A stretch of 64,000 nt of DNA from Catonella morbi ATCC 51271 (GTDB lineage: Bacteria; Bacillota; Clostridia; Lachnospirales; Lachnospiraceae), in contig NZ_KI535367.1 of assembly GCF_000160035.2 (NCBI RefSeq), positions 62,001 to 126,000 of the forward strand, written 5' to 3'. How positions within the stretch are numbered: position 1 is the first letter of the stretch; each line of letters starts with the position of its first letter. The notes below the pieces were generated by a model that had not been told where the DNA came from, ran no database searches, and saw only the letters and a program-made list of their open reading frames with translations. The translations under genes were made by a program, and so were the position numbers. Of the stretch, positions 10,001-17,107 are shown piece by piece.

Positions 10001-11023
10001 GTAACAGCGGATGAAAACGGGGTACAGGCAAGCTGTGTTGTAACTGTTGAGGAACCGGTATCCGATATCAAGTTAAACAGAACAAGCTATAATTTAGGAT
10101 ATCATAAGACTTTGTTACTAAAAGCCAAGCTTAAGACCAATTCTGCTACAAATAAGAAATTAAAGTGGTCAAGCAGTAAAAGCAGTGTTGCTTCTGTAAA
10201 TAAGTCAGGTCAGGTATATGGAAAAAAACCGGGATATGCAACCATAAAGGTAAAGGCAACCGATGGAAGCGGAGCGGAAGCTACCGCAAGAATAAGGGTA
10301 GTAAGGGAAGTAGGTTCTTTAAGCACTAATCCGTCTTTCCTCTCTATGATAGTAGGGCGCAGAAAGACGATAAGAGTTAAAATAAACCCTAAAAATGCAA
10401 CATATAAGACAGCAAAATTTACTTCTGACAATACAGATGTTGCAATGGTGGACTCTAAAGGAAGGGTAACCGCACTTGCGGCAGGAAAAGCAAAGATAAC
10501 TGTTGCGGCAAAGGATAACAGTGGTAAAAAACAGGCTGTGGTTGTACAGGTAAGAGAATATATACCGGCTACAGGGCTTACCTTGTCCAATACAACACTC
10601 ACAATGGGAATAGGAGACAGACAGAGTACTGTTTATTCCGTGGTACCGAGCGGTACGGATGATAAGATAAAATGGTCTACCAATAATAAGGCAGTTGCAA
10701 ATGTAAATAAGAATGGACTTATTACGGGAGTGGCTCCGGGAACGGCTATTATAACGGCGGCAACAACAAGCGGCAAGACAGCGCAGGTTGCAGTTACTGT
10801 TGTGGGACTCAACTTCTATAACCTTTCAATGGAGCAATATGATACCTATACTCTGTCAGTGCTCGGTGATGTGAAGAACATTGCCTGGGATTCGGAAAAT
10901 CCCGAAATAGCAACTGTTGCAGGTGGAGTAGTTACTGCTAAAAAACCGGGTTCAACCACAATTCTTGCCAGGGTAAACGGAGCGGTGCTTCGTTGCAGGG
11001 TGACAGTAAAGAACATACAGTAA
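7079..11023 (+). CDS. Large secreted Ig-like (BIG2) repeat surface protein
   Basis: A 1314-residue exported protein built of about ten bacterial Ig-like group 2 domains. The N-terminus has a basic stretch followed by a hydrophobic segment (residues about 18-35), a signal peptide or membrane anchor. From about residue 480 to the end the protein repeats an 80-90 residue unit: a start like PVxxIxLxxxxxxLxVG, a central WxSSxxxVAxVxxxGxVxxxxxGxAxITV and a closing TVxV. No LPXTG motif, SLH domain or choline-binding repeat is visible, so the attachment mode is unknown. I chose the ATG at 7079 because AGGAGGG ends 4 bases before it. recN starts 9 bases after the stop, so the two are probably co-transcribed. 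Function is unknown; such proteins usually act in adhesion or the cell surface. Confidence 0.88.
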   Translation: MKNQKNNIKNFRSKLAIFLVILLVLNIAPLPESAGKGMASFVAENLSNLQRAVGSRINSVFAADDKDYLLKDALGTFEVNLSSGGASKEPFTISTDTATLNLLSELKTPPKTSQAVSGAKIKLNDSSENVVKAEVIPAANGDSTGIKLTRTGAGSKEISGSVTIGNANYNFGFYVKVDLEIVKTNTTTDPKEPQYKQIFATDKGPNTLVMPVVNGKYQIKLKGYKESTPDGYLKYSGSVLNWSTSVNGKNNDDSVLEVEQSNGVVTAVGAGVAEVSVAAGEDPTGKVKPTSTMVVVPLKMSTENIVGGNYRDFNENVADREITLDGGKKTIFTNMLDPNDIEWEVKKDGKKVNNILSFTNTRVKTDTSASSLVIEGRRAGTYDVTARLKKVKGDYKDIRHIRLTFKVTVPLTAANATVYMNVGDTYNIYNNSNIGSISEFNFTADSSGTVKVDNATSVITALKTGTGTVTVSNGTTSFVITVVVIDTIALSASHLTIPVGGTVDLNAVATDVSTSDSWNWFSDNESVAKVTGNGVNAVVKGVAAGETTVTVEHTVSGITKKVSCKITVTAAVTKITLTPAETVIEVDKVASIKAELTPKTSTGTYLYWRSSNPEIVQIDDENNHTAVTSVTGKAPGTAIIMALNKENVVLGSAKVIVNTPVTGIILSHNVAEKPLTDKTFQLSATATPKEAAASKILWKSTNEKIAQVDGNGLVTFKSAGHVSIIAFSDINPRISAACDLTIIKPVESIKLDKSEISLAVSETYKLSVTISPSDASNQNLNYKSMDPKVADISKTGLITAKQTGTAYIIVSTPDGKVTANCTVKVTQKATGMKLSAASLILDVGESYTLEATFNPKNTTDTKVLWSVSDKSVAKVDAKGKVTAISAGETIVTAKSSNGLTAICTVKVNQPVGSIELNYTEYELPVGDELELEVTFDNDDVTNKKVKWKSSKSSVASVDKNGVVKGKKGGVAIITVTADENGVQASCVVTVEEPVSDIKLNRTSYNLGYHKTLLLKAKLKTNSATNKKLKWSSSKSSVASVNKSGQVYGKKPGYATIKVKATDGSGAEATARIRVVREVGSLSTNPSFLSMIVGRRKTIRVKINPKNATYKTAKFTSDNTDVAMVDSKGRVTALAAGKAKITVAAKDNSGKKQAVVVQVREYIPATGLTLSNTTLTMGIGDRQSTVYSVVPSGTDDKIKWSTNNKAVANVNKNGLITGVAPGTAIITAATTSGKTAQVAVTVVGLNFYNLSMEQYDTYTLSVLGDVKNIAWDSENPEIATVAGGVVTAKKPGSTTILARVNGAVLRCRVTVKNIQ

Positions 11024-11032
11024 GGGGGATAT

Positions 11033-12718
11033 ATGCTAGAGGGGCTTCACGTTAAAAACCTCATAATAATAGATGAAGCTGAAGTTTCTTTCGGTGAGGG
11101 ACTAAACATCCTCACCGGAGAGACCGGAGCAGGAAAGTCGGTAATAATAGGCTCAATTAATTTAGCTTTGGGAGCAAAGGCAGGCAAAAATCTTGTAAGG
11201 GCCGGCAAGGACTCAGGATTTGTAGAACTGGTTTTTTCGGTAAATGAAGATACGAAGAAAAAGCTTGAGAATCTTGATATTATACCGGAAGAAGGACTGG
11301 TTGTAATTACAAGGAAGTTTACAGCTGAGAGAAGTGTAAGTAAGATAAACGGAGAGACGGTTACTCTTTCCAAAGTCAGGGAGGCAGCATCTCTTCTTCT
11401 TGACATACATGGACAGACAGAAAATCAAACCTTATTACTTCCTAAAAATCATTTGGAAATTTTGGACAGGTATTGTAAGGAGGAAGTAAAGCCTTTAATC
11501 TCAAAGCTTAAGGAGCTTGTTTGCGAGTACAGAGAAAAGGAAAATGAGCTTTTGGAATATAGTGCGGATGAAGCTTCACTTTCAAGAGAGTTGGATTTTC
11601 TGAAATACGAGTGCAGCGAGATTAAAAAGGCTAAGCTTGTAAAGGGTGAGGAAGAAGAACTTGATAAAAAAGTCAGAAAATATGCAGCTTCAAGTAAGAT
11701 AGTAAGTCTTGTAGAAGAAGCCAGAAAAAACCTGTCGGACAGTGATGGAGCGGATGACAGTATAGGCAATATAGTAAGAGCTATGTCAAGGCTTTCGGAT
11801 GTAGATGAAGGTGCGGAGGAACTTTTAAATCAGATTTCCGAGATAGAAAGTCTTTTAAATGATTTTGAACGCTCGCTTTCGGACTATGCCGATGAGAATG
11901 TATTTGACGAAGCTGATTTTATGCAGTCGGAAGCAAGGTTGGATAAAATCAGAGGTATATTTGCAAAGCATGGAGGCTCTTACGAAAGCACACAGAGTTT
12001 CTTTGATATTTCGTTAAAACAGATAGAAAAGCTGGAACATTCTTCCGAGTACAAGGGAAAACTTTCTACTGAAGTAGAAAAGCTAAAGAAGCTTATACTT
12101 GCTGAATGTGATAAACTTACTGAAGTACGTAAAAAAGCTGCCCTGGAATTAGGGAAGAAAGTTAAGCAGGCTCTTATAGACTTAAATTTCTTACAGGTGG
12201 ATTTTGGCTTGGAATTTAATAAAACCAAAGACTTTACCTCAAAGGGTAATGATGAGGTGGTATTTAAAATATCAGCCAATCCGGGAGAACCTATGAGGTC
12301 AATCTCTGAAATAGCGTCAGGCGGTGAACTTTCAAGAATAATGCTTGCTATTAAGTCGGTTATGGCTGATACGGATGAAATTCCTACTCTTATATTTGAC
12401 GAGGTGGATACCGGAATCAGCGGAAGAACAGCTCAGATGGTGGCTGAAAAGATGGCTTTGCTTTCGGGCAAAAGACAGCTCATAGCAATTACTCACCTTG
12501 CCCAGATAGCGGCTATGGCAGATAACCATTATCTTATAGAAAAGAAAGCTGATGAAACCCATACAGCCACTGATATAAGAAGGCTTGATGAGAACGAAGA
12601 AGTAGAGGAGCTTGCAAGAATTTTGGGCGGAGTTGCCATTACAGAAAATGTGATAAATTCTGCCAAAGAAATGAAAAATCTTGCAACAGGGACTAAAATA
12701 GGGCTTAAACAGGGTTAA
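11033..12718 (+). CDS. recN: DNA repair protein RecN
   Basis: SMC-like ATPase in double-strand-break repair. The Walker A motif GETGAGKSVIIGSINLALG lies near residue 28, followed by a coiled-coil-rich centre. The ABC signature ASGGELSRIMLAIKSV and Walker B LIFDEVDTGISGRTAQMV lie in the last third. The H-loop region ITHLAQIAAMAD is intact. The length of 561 residues is standard. AGGGGG precedes the ATG. Being directly downstream of a giant surface-protein gene is unusual; no promoter is visible in the 9-base gap. Confidence 0.96.
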   Translation: MLEGLHVKNLIIIDEAEVSFGEGLNILTGETGAGKSVIIGSINLALGAKAGKNLVRAGKDSGFVELVFSVNEDTKKKLENLDIIPEEGLVVITRKFTAERSVSKINGETVTLSKVREAASLLLDIHGQTENQTLLLPKNHLEILDRYCKEEVKPLISKLKELVCEYREKENELLEYSADEASLSRELDFLKYECSEIKKAKLVKGEEEELDKKVRKYAASSKIVSLVEEARKNLSDSDGADDSIGNIVRAMSRLSDVDEGAEELLNQISEIESLLNDFERSLSDYADENVFDEADFMQSEARLDKIRGIFAKHGGSYESTQSFFDISLKQIEKLEHSSEYKGKLSTEVEKLKKLILAECDKLTEVRKKAALELGKKVKQALIDLNFLQVDFGLEFNKTKDFTSKGNDEVVFKISANPGEPMRSISEIASGGELSRIMLAIKSVMADTDEIPTLIFDEVDTGISGRTAQMVAEKMALLSGKRQLIAITHLAQIAAMADNHYLIEKKADETHTATDIRRLDENEEVEELARILGGVAITENVINSAKEMKNLATGTKIGLKQG

Positions 12719-12764
12719 AAAAGATTGACAACTTTGTAACATTTAACCAATATTGTTGAAATCA

Positions 12765-12814
12765 GAGAACAAACTTTGTATACTTGGTATAAGGAGTTTG
12801 TTCTTTTATTTTGT
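12765..12814 (+). terminator. Intrinsic terminator after recN
   Basis: Inverted arms GAACAAACT (12767-12775) and AGTTTGTTC (12795-12803) followed by the T-rich run TTTTATTTTG. It separates recN from the hydrogenase-maturation operon. Confidence 0.75.
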
Positions 12815-12818
12815 CAAT

Positions 12819-12848
12819 TAACACCTCTACCTTGCAACGGGGGTGTTA
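12819..12848 (+). promoter_or_regulatory. Inverted repeat upstream of the hyd maturation operon
   Basis: TAACACC at 12819-12825 and GGTGTTA at 12842-12848 form an interrupted palindrome about 40 bases upstream of the first gene. It has no following T-run, so it is more likely an operator or leader hairpin than a terminator. The regulator is unknown. Confidence 0.35.
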
Positions 12849-12889
12849 TCACTTAGTCAGATATATATAAAATAGGAGGAGATGTGAAT

Positions 12890-13150
12890 ATGGAAAAAAG
12901 AGTTGCACTTTTAAGTATTATTGTGGATGAAAGGGATTCAGTAGAGAAATTGAATGCTCTTTTACATGAGTATGGTGATTACATCATCGGAAGGATGGGT
13001 ATTCCTTATAGGAAAAGGGAGATAAATATTATCAGCATTGCGTTGGATGCACCGCAGGATACTACTTCAGAGCTTGCCGGTAAGATAGGAAAGCTTGAAG
13101 GGGTAAATGTAAAAACCTCCTTCTCAGGTGTAGTTTCCAATGAGGAATGA
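12890..13150 (+). CDS. TM1266-family putative [FeFe]-hydrogenase system regulator
   Basis: An 86-residue ACT-like (ferredoxin-fold) protein of the family described as a putative iron-only hydrogenase system regulator. It typically sits next to hydE/hydG/hydF, as here. The sequence MEKRVALLSIIVDERDSVEKLN, the GDYIIGRMGIPYRKR motif and NIISIALDAP are typical. AGGAGGA ends about 9 bases before the ATG at 12890; a GTG at 12884 would add two residues. It overlaps hydE by 11 bases. The real molecular role is not established. Confidence 0.85.
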   Translation: MEKRVALLSIIVDERDSVEKLNALLHEYGDYIIGRMGIPYRKREINIISIALDAPQDTTSELAGKIGKLEGVNVKTSFSGVVSNEE

Positions 13151-14204
13151 TATTTATTACTTTATAGATAAGCTGAGGAGTGAGCATAGTTTAACCTTGC
13201 AGGAATATAAGATTATTGCAGAAAGTTTTAATGAGGCTAATGCAGAGATTTTCAGAGAGGCGGCAGATAAAAAACGCAGGGCTTATTACGGTAACAAAAT
13301 TTTTATAAGAGGTCTTATCGAAATAGGTAACATTTGTAAGAATGATTGTTATTACTGTGGTATAAGGCGAAGTAACACAAATGCGGAAAGATACAGGCTT
13401 ACTGAGGAAGAGATACTTTCCTGTGTGGACAAAGGCTATGAGCTGGGTTTTATGACCTTTGTGCTCCAAGGAGGTGAAGACAGTGCCTTCAGTGATGAAA
13501 CCCTTACTGAGATAATAAAGTATATTAAGGGGAAATATCCTGAAGTTGCCGTTACCATATCTCTCGGAGAAAGAAGCAGGGAGAGTTATTTAAAGCTGAA
13601 AGAAGCCGGTGCGGACAGGTATTTACTTCGCCATGAAACTGCGGACAGCAATCATTATGCAAAGCTTCATCCACCTGAGCTTTCTCTTGAAAACCGAATG
13701 AGATGCCTTAAAGAATTGAAAGAAATAGGCTTCTATGTAGGCTGCGGCTTTATGGTGGGCTCTCCTTACCAGACCTCGGAAACTATAGCTAAAGACCTTA
13801 AGTTTATTGAAGAACTTAAACCTGAAATGTGTGGTATAGGACCGTTTATTTCACAAAAAGACACTCCGTTTAAAAATATGCCAAACGGAAGTGCGGATTT
13901 TACCTGTTACCTATTGTCAATTATAAGGCTGATACATCCGCCTGTTCTCCTGCCTTCAACCACAGCGCTGGGAACTTTGGAGAAAAATGGGAGAGAAAAA
14001 GGTATACTGGCGGGTGCAAATGTAATTATGCCAAATCTTTCACCGGCAGCGGTAAGAAAAAAGTATGCCTTATATGACAAAAAACTTTGTACGGGAAGCG
14101 AGGCGGCAGAGGGGCTCGCGGAATTAAAAGGGAGTATGGCCGCGATTGGCTATGAGATAGTAACTGACCGCGGTGATATAAAATTATCTGAAAGGGAAGA
14201 GTAA
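13140..14204 (+). CDS. hydE: [FeFe]-hydrogenase H-cluster maturase HydE (radical SAM)
   Basis: Radical-SAM enzyme acting in synthesis of the di-iron subcluster of [FeFe]-hydrogenase, using the organometallic product of HydG. The CxxxCxxC motif is C66-KND-C70-YY-C73, with IEIGNICKNDCYYCGIRR matching HydE/BioB-like enzymes. YLLRHETADSNHYAKLHP and FMVGSPYQT are also typical of HydE. The length of 354 residues is normal. It overlaps the regulator gene upstream and is followed by hydG after 25 bases. Confidence 0.94.
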   Translation: MRNDIYYFIDKLRSEHSLTLQEYKIIAESFNEANAEIFREAADKKRRAYYGNKIFIRGLIEIGNICKNDCYYCGIRRSNTNAERYRLTEEEILSCVDKGYELGFMTFVLQGGEDSAFSDETLTEIIKYIKGKYPEVAVTISLGERSRESYLKLKEAGADRYLLRHETADSNHYAKLHPPELSLENRMRCLKELKEIGFYVGCGFMVGSPYQTSETIAKDLKFIEELKPEMCGIGPFISQKDTPFKNMPNGSADFTCYLLSIIRLIHPPVLLPSTTALGTLEKNGREKGILAGANVIMPNLSPAAVRKKYALYDKKLCTGSEAAEGLAELKGSMAAIGYEIVTDRGDIKLSEREE

Positions 14205-14229
14205 TCTGACCTTAAGAAAGGGGAAATAT

Positions 14230-15678
14230 ATGTATAAATATGATGCAAAATCGCTTAAAGCAGAAGAATTCATCAACAATGAGGAAATCCTTGAAACTCT
14301 CGCTTATGCGGAGGCAAACAAGGACAATATTGAACTTATCAAAACAATCTTAGATAAAGCCCGTCCTGTAAAAAAAGACAAGGGCTATGTCTGTCAAGGC
14401 CTGTCACATAGGGAGGCATCTGTACTTTTAGCCTGTGAAATTCCTGAAATAACAGAAGAAATAAATAAAATAGCAGAGGAAATCAAACTTGCATTCTACG
14501 GCAATAGAATAGTTATGTTTGCTCCGCTTTACCTGTCCAACTATTGTATAAACGGCTGTGTATACTGTCCTTATCACGCAAAAAATAAGACTATAGCCAG
14601 AAAGAAACTTACTCAGGAGGAAGTAAAGGAGCAGGTAGTTGCTTTACAGGATATGGGACATAAGCGACTTGCTATAGAAGCAGGAGAAGATCCTTTCCAC
14701 AATCCGATTGAATATATCTTAGACAGCATTAAAACTATCTACAGTGTAAACCATAAAAACGGGGCCATAAGAAGGGTAAACGTAAATATTGCGGCTACAA
14801 CTGTAGAAAATTATAAAAAACTTGCTGATGCGGGAATTGGAACTTATATCTTATTTCAGGAAACCTACAATAAAAAAAGTTATGAGGAGCTACACCCAAC
14901 CGGACCAAAGCATGATTACTGCTATCATACGGAGGCTATGGACAGGGCCATGGATGGAGGAATTGATGATGTAGGTCTCGGTGTGCTTTTCGGGCTTGAA
15001 GGTTATAAGTATGAGTTTGCAGGACTTCTTATGCATGCCGAACATCTTGAGGCTGTACATGGAGTCGGACCTCATACCATAAGTGTACCTCGTATTAAGA
15101 AGGCAGATGATATTGATCCTACAGCCTTTGACAATTCTATTTCAGATGATATATTTGCAAAGATTACAGCCTGTATAAGGCTTGCCGTACCATATACGGG
15201 TATGATAGTTTCGACCAGAGAGTCCGAACAGGTCAGGGGAAGACTCCTCAATCTCGGCATTTCTCAAATTAGCGGTGCTTCAAGAACTTCTGTAGGAGGG
15301 TATGAAAAAGAAGAACGTGCACATGACAGTGAGCAGTTTGAGGTGTCTGATACCAGAACTCTTGATGAGGTGGTAGGTTGGCTTATGGATAATGGTCATA
15401 TTCCTTCATTCTGCACGGCCTGCTATAGGGAAGGCAGGACAGGAGACCGCTTTATGGCACTTTGTAAATCAGGTCAGATACTTAATTGTTGCCATCCTAA
15501 CGCACTTATGACTTTGACTGAGTTCCTTGTAGACTATGCAAGCGGAGAGACTAAGAAAAAAGGATTTGACATGATTGAAAGAGAGCTTGAAAAAATTCCA
15601 AATGAAAAGAGAAAAGAAATAGCAAAGAGCAATGTAAAAGATATAATGGCCTCAAACCGCAGAGATTTCAGATTTTAG
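14230..15678 (+). CDS. hydG: [FeFe]-hydrogenase maturase HydG (tyrosine lyase)
   Basis: Radical-SAM tyrosine lyase that generates CO and CN- ligands on an Fe-cysteine complex for the H-cluster. The N-terminal SAM cluster motif is C106-ING-C110-VY-C113. The C-terminal second-cluster motif CX2CX22C is complete at C395, C398 and C421. SCxHP-type elements (YEELHPTGPKHDY) and the 482-residue length match HydG and separate it from ThiH, which is shorter. AAAGGGGAAA precedes the ATG. Confidence 0.95.
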   Translation: MYKYDAKSLKAEEFINNEEILETLAYAEANKDNIELIKTILDKARPVKKDKGYVCQGLSHREASVLLACEIPEITEEINKIAEEIKLAFYGNRIVMFAPLYLSNYCINGCVYCPYHAKNKTIARKKLTQEEVKEQVVALQDMGHKRLAIEAGEDPFHNPIEYILDSIKTIYSVNHKNGAIRRVNVNIAATTVENYKKLADAGIGTYILFQETYNKKSYEELHPTGPKHDYCYHTEAMDRAMDGGIDDVGLGVLFGLEGYKYEFAGLLMHAEHLEAVHGVGPHTISVPRIKKADDIDPTAFDNSISDDIFAKITACIRLAVPYTGMIVSTRESEQVRGRLLNLGISQISGASRTSVGGYEKEERAHDSEQFEVSDTRTLDEVVGWLMDNGHIPSFCTACYREGRTGDRFMALCKSGQILNCCHPNALMTLTEFLVDYASGETKKKGFDMIERELEKIPNEKRKEIAKSNVKDIMASNRRDFRF

Positions 15679-15686
15679 GAGGTAGT

Positions 15687-16868
15687 ATGGGATTAAACCG
15701 GACAGCTACGGCTGAGAGAGTACATATAGCCTTCTTTGGTCTTAGAAATGTGGGCAAAAGCAGCCTTGTAAATGCGGTGACTGGACAGGAGCTAAGCGTA
15801 GTATCGGATATAAAGGGAACCACTACAGATCCGGTGAAAAAGGCTATGGAGCTGCTACCTCTCGGACCGGTGGTTATTATAGATACTGCAGGTCTTGATG
15901 ATGAAGGTAAACTGGGTGATTTAAGGGTGAAAAAAAGTCTTGAAATCCTTGATATTACTGATATAGCAGTCCTTGTTACAGAGGCGGACAGAGAACTGAA
16001 CGAGCTTGAAAAAGAATTGTTAGAAAACTTTAGCAAGAGAAAAATACCCTATCTCATAGCACTGAATAAATCAGATTTGACAGAAAACAGAAAAGAAGAG
16101 GAAAATGAAATCCTTGTAAGCGCCAAAGATGGAACAAATATTTATGAATTTAAGGAAAGACTGGCTAAATTATTCCCTGAATCCAAAAGAAAATACATAC
16201 TTAAAGATCTTGTAAATAAGGGAGAATCGGTAATTATGGTAATGCCGATAGATGAATCCGCACCTAAGGGCAGGATAATATTGCCACAGCAGGAAGTTTT
16301 AAGAGAGCTGCTTGACATCGGCTGTATGGCAATCTGTACTCAGGTAGGTGAGTTAAAAGAATGTTTAGCAGAGTTTGTAAGCCCGCCAAGCCTTGTAATT
16401 ACCGATTCTCAGGTATTTAAGCAGGTTAGTGATATTGTGCCTGAGAATATAAGACTTACTTCATTTTCTATTCTGTTTGCAAGGTATAAGGGCGGACTTG
16501 CCAAGATGCTTGAGGGTGCAGCTCTGTTAAAGAAGCTTAAAGAAGGAGACAGGGTGCTTATCAGCGAAGGCTGTACTCACCACAGACAGTGTGAGGATAT
16601 AGGTACAGTTAAGATACCGAGGTGGATAAGGGAATATTCGGGTGTCTGTCCGGAGTTTGAATTTACGTCAGGCGGTACATTTCCGGAGAATTTAACCAAA
16701 TATAAACTTGTGGTTCACTGCGGAGGCTGTATGCTTAATGAAACAGCTATGAAGAACAGAATAGGAAGAGCAGTTAATCAGAAAGTGCCTATTGTAAACT
16801 ATGGTATGGCTATAGCAGAAATGACCGGAATACTAAAAAGAGCTGTAAGTGTATTTGATACAGACTGA
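15687..16868 (+). CDS. hydF: [FeFe]-hydrogenase maturation GTPase HydF
   Basis: Scaffold and GTPase that assembles the di-iron subcluster and passes it to the hydrogenase. The GTPase domain has G1 GLRNVGKSSL (residues 18-27), G3 DTAGLDDEG and G4 NKSD. The C-terminal Fe-S domain shows the family pattern CxH...HCxxC (CTHHRQC ... HCGGC). The length of 393 residues is normal. It follows hydG by 8 bases with an AGGAGG site. No hydrogenase structural gene (hydA) is present in the window. Confidence 0.95.
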   Translation: MGLNRTATAERVHIAFFGLRNVGKSSLVNAVTGQELSVVSDIKGTTTDPVKKAMELLPLGPVVIIDTAGLDDEGKLGDLRVKKSLEILDITDIAVLVTEADRELNELEKELLENFSKRKIPYLIALNKSDLTENRKEEENEILVSAKDGTNIYEFKERLAKLFPESKRKYILKDLVNKGESVIMVMPIDESAPKGRIILPQQEVLRELLDIGCMAICTQVGELKECLAEFVSPPSLVITDSQVFKQVSDIVPENIRLTSFSILFARYKGGLAKMLEGAALLKKLKEGDRVLISEGCTHHRQCEDIGTVKIPRWIREYSGVCPEFEFTSGGTFPENLTKYKLVVHCGGCMLNETAMKNRIGRAVNQKVPIVNYGMAIAEMTGILKRAVSVFDTD

Positions 16869-17036
16869 TACGGGATTTTATATTTTTGATATTCATATTT
16901 CATTCCAATTATTTACGCCATAGGCCACAGATTTCTTATTTCACATAGTGCAGTTGCAAATATTCTAAATTCAAGCCTGTGGTCCGATTACCATATTTCG
17001 CAAGATGTTTCGTGAAAAATTTGGGTTTAAATAGAA

Positions 17037-17072
17037 AAACAGAGGGGAGGCATATTGCCAACCCCTCTGTTT
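17037..17072 (-). terminator. Terminator for the LRR protein gene (possibly shared with hydF)
   Basis: Inverted arms AAACAGAGGGG (17037-17047) and CCCCTCTGTTT (17062-17072) around a small inner GGC/GCC stem. On the minus strand the hairpin is followed by TTTTTCTATTT, which fits termination of the gene ending at 17108. The rest of 16869-17036 shows no gene. Confidence 0.7.
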
Positions 17073-17107
17073 GATGCGGATAATACATTTAAAATCGCTT
17101 TTCCTGC

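Noticed and set aside
16930-16993. Inverted repeat GGCCACAG ... CTGTGGTCC after hydF
   Set aside because: Arms are imperfect and about 50 bases apart with no T-run; too weak to call a terminator or mobile-element end.
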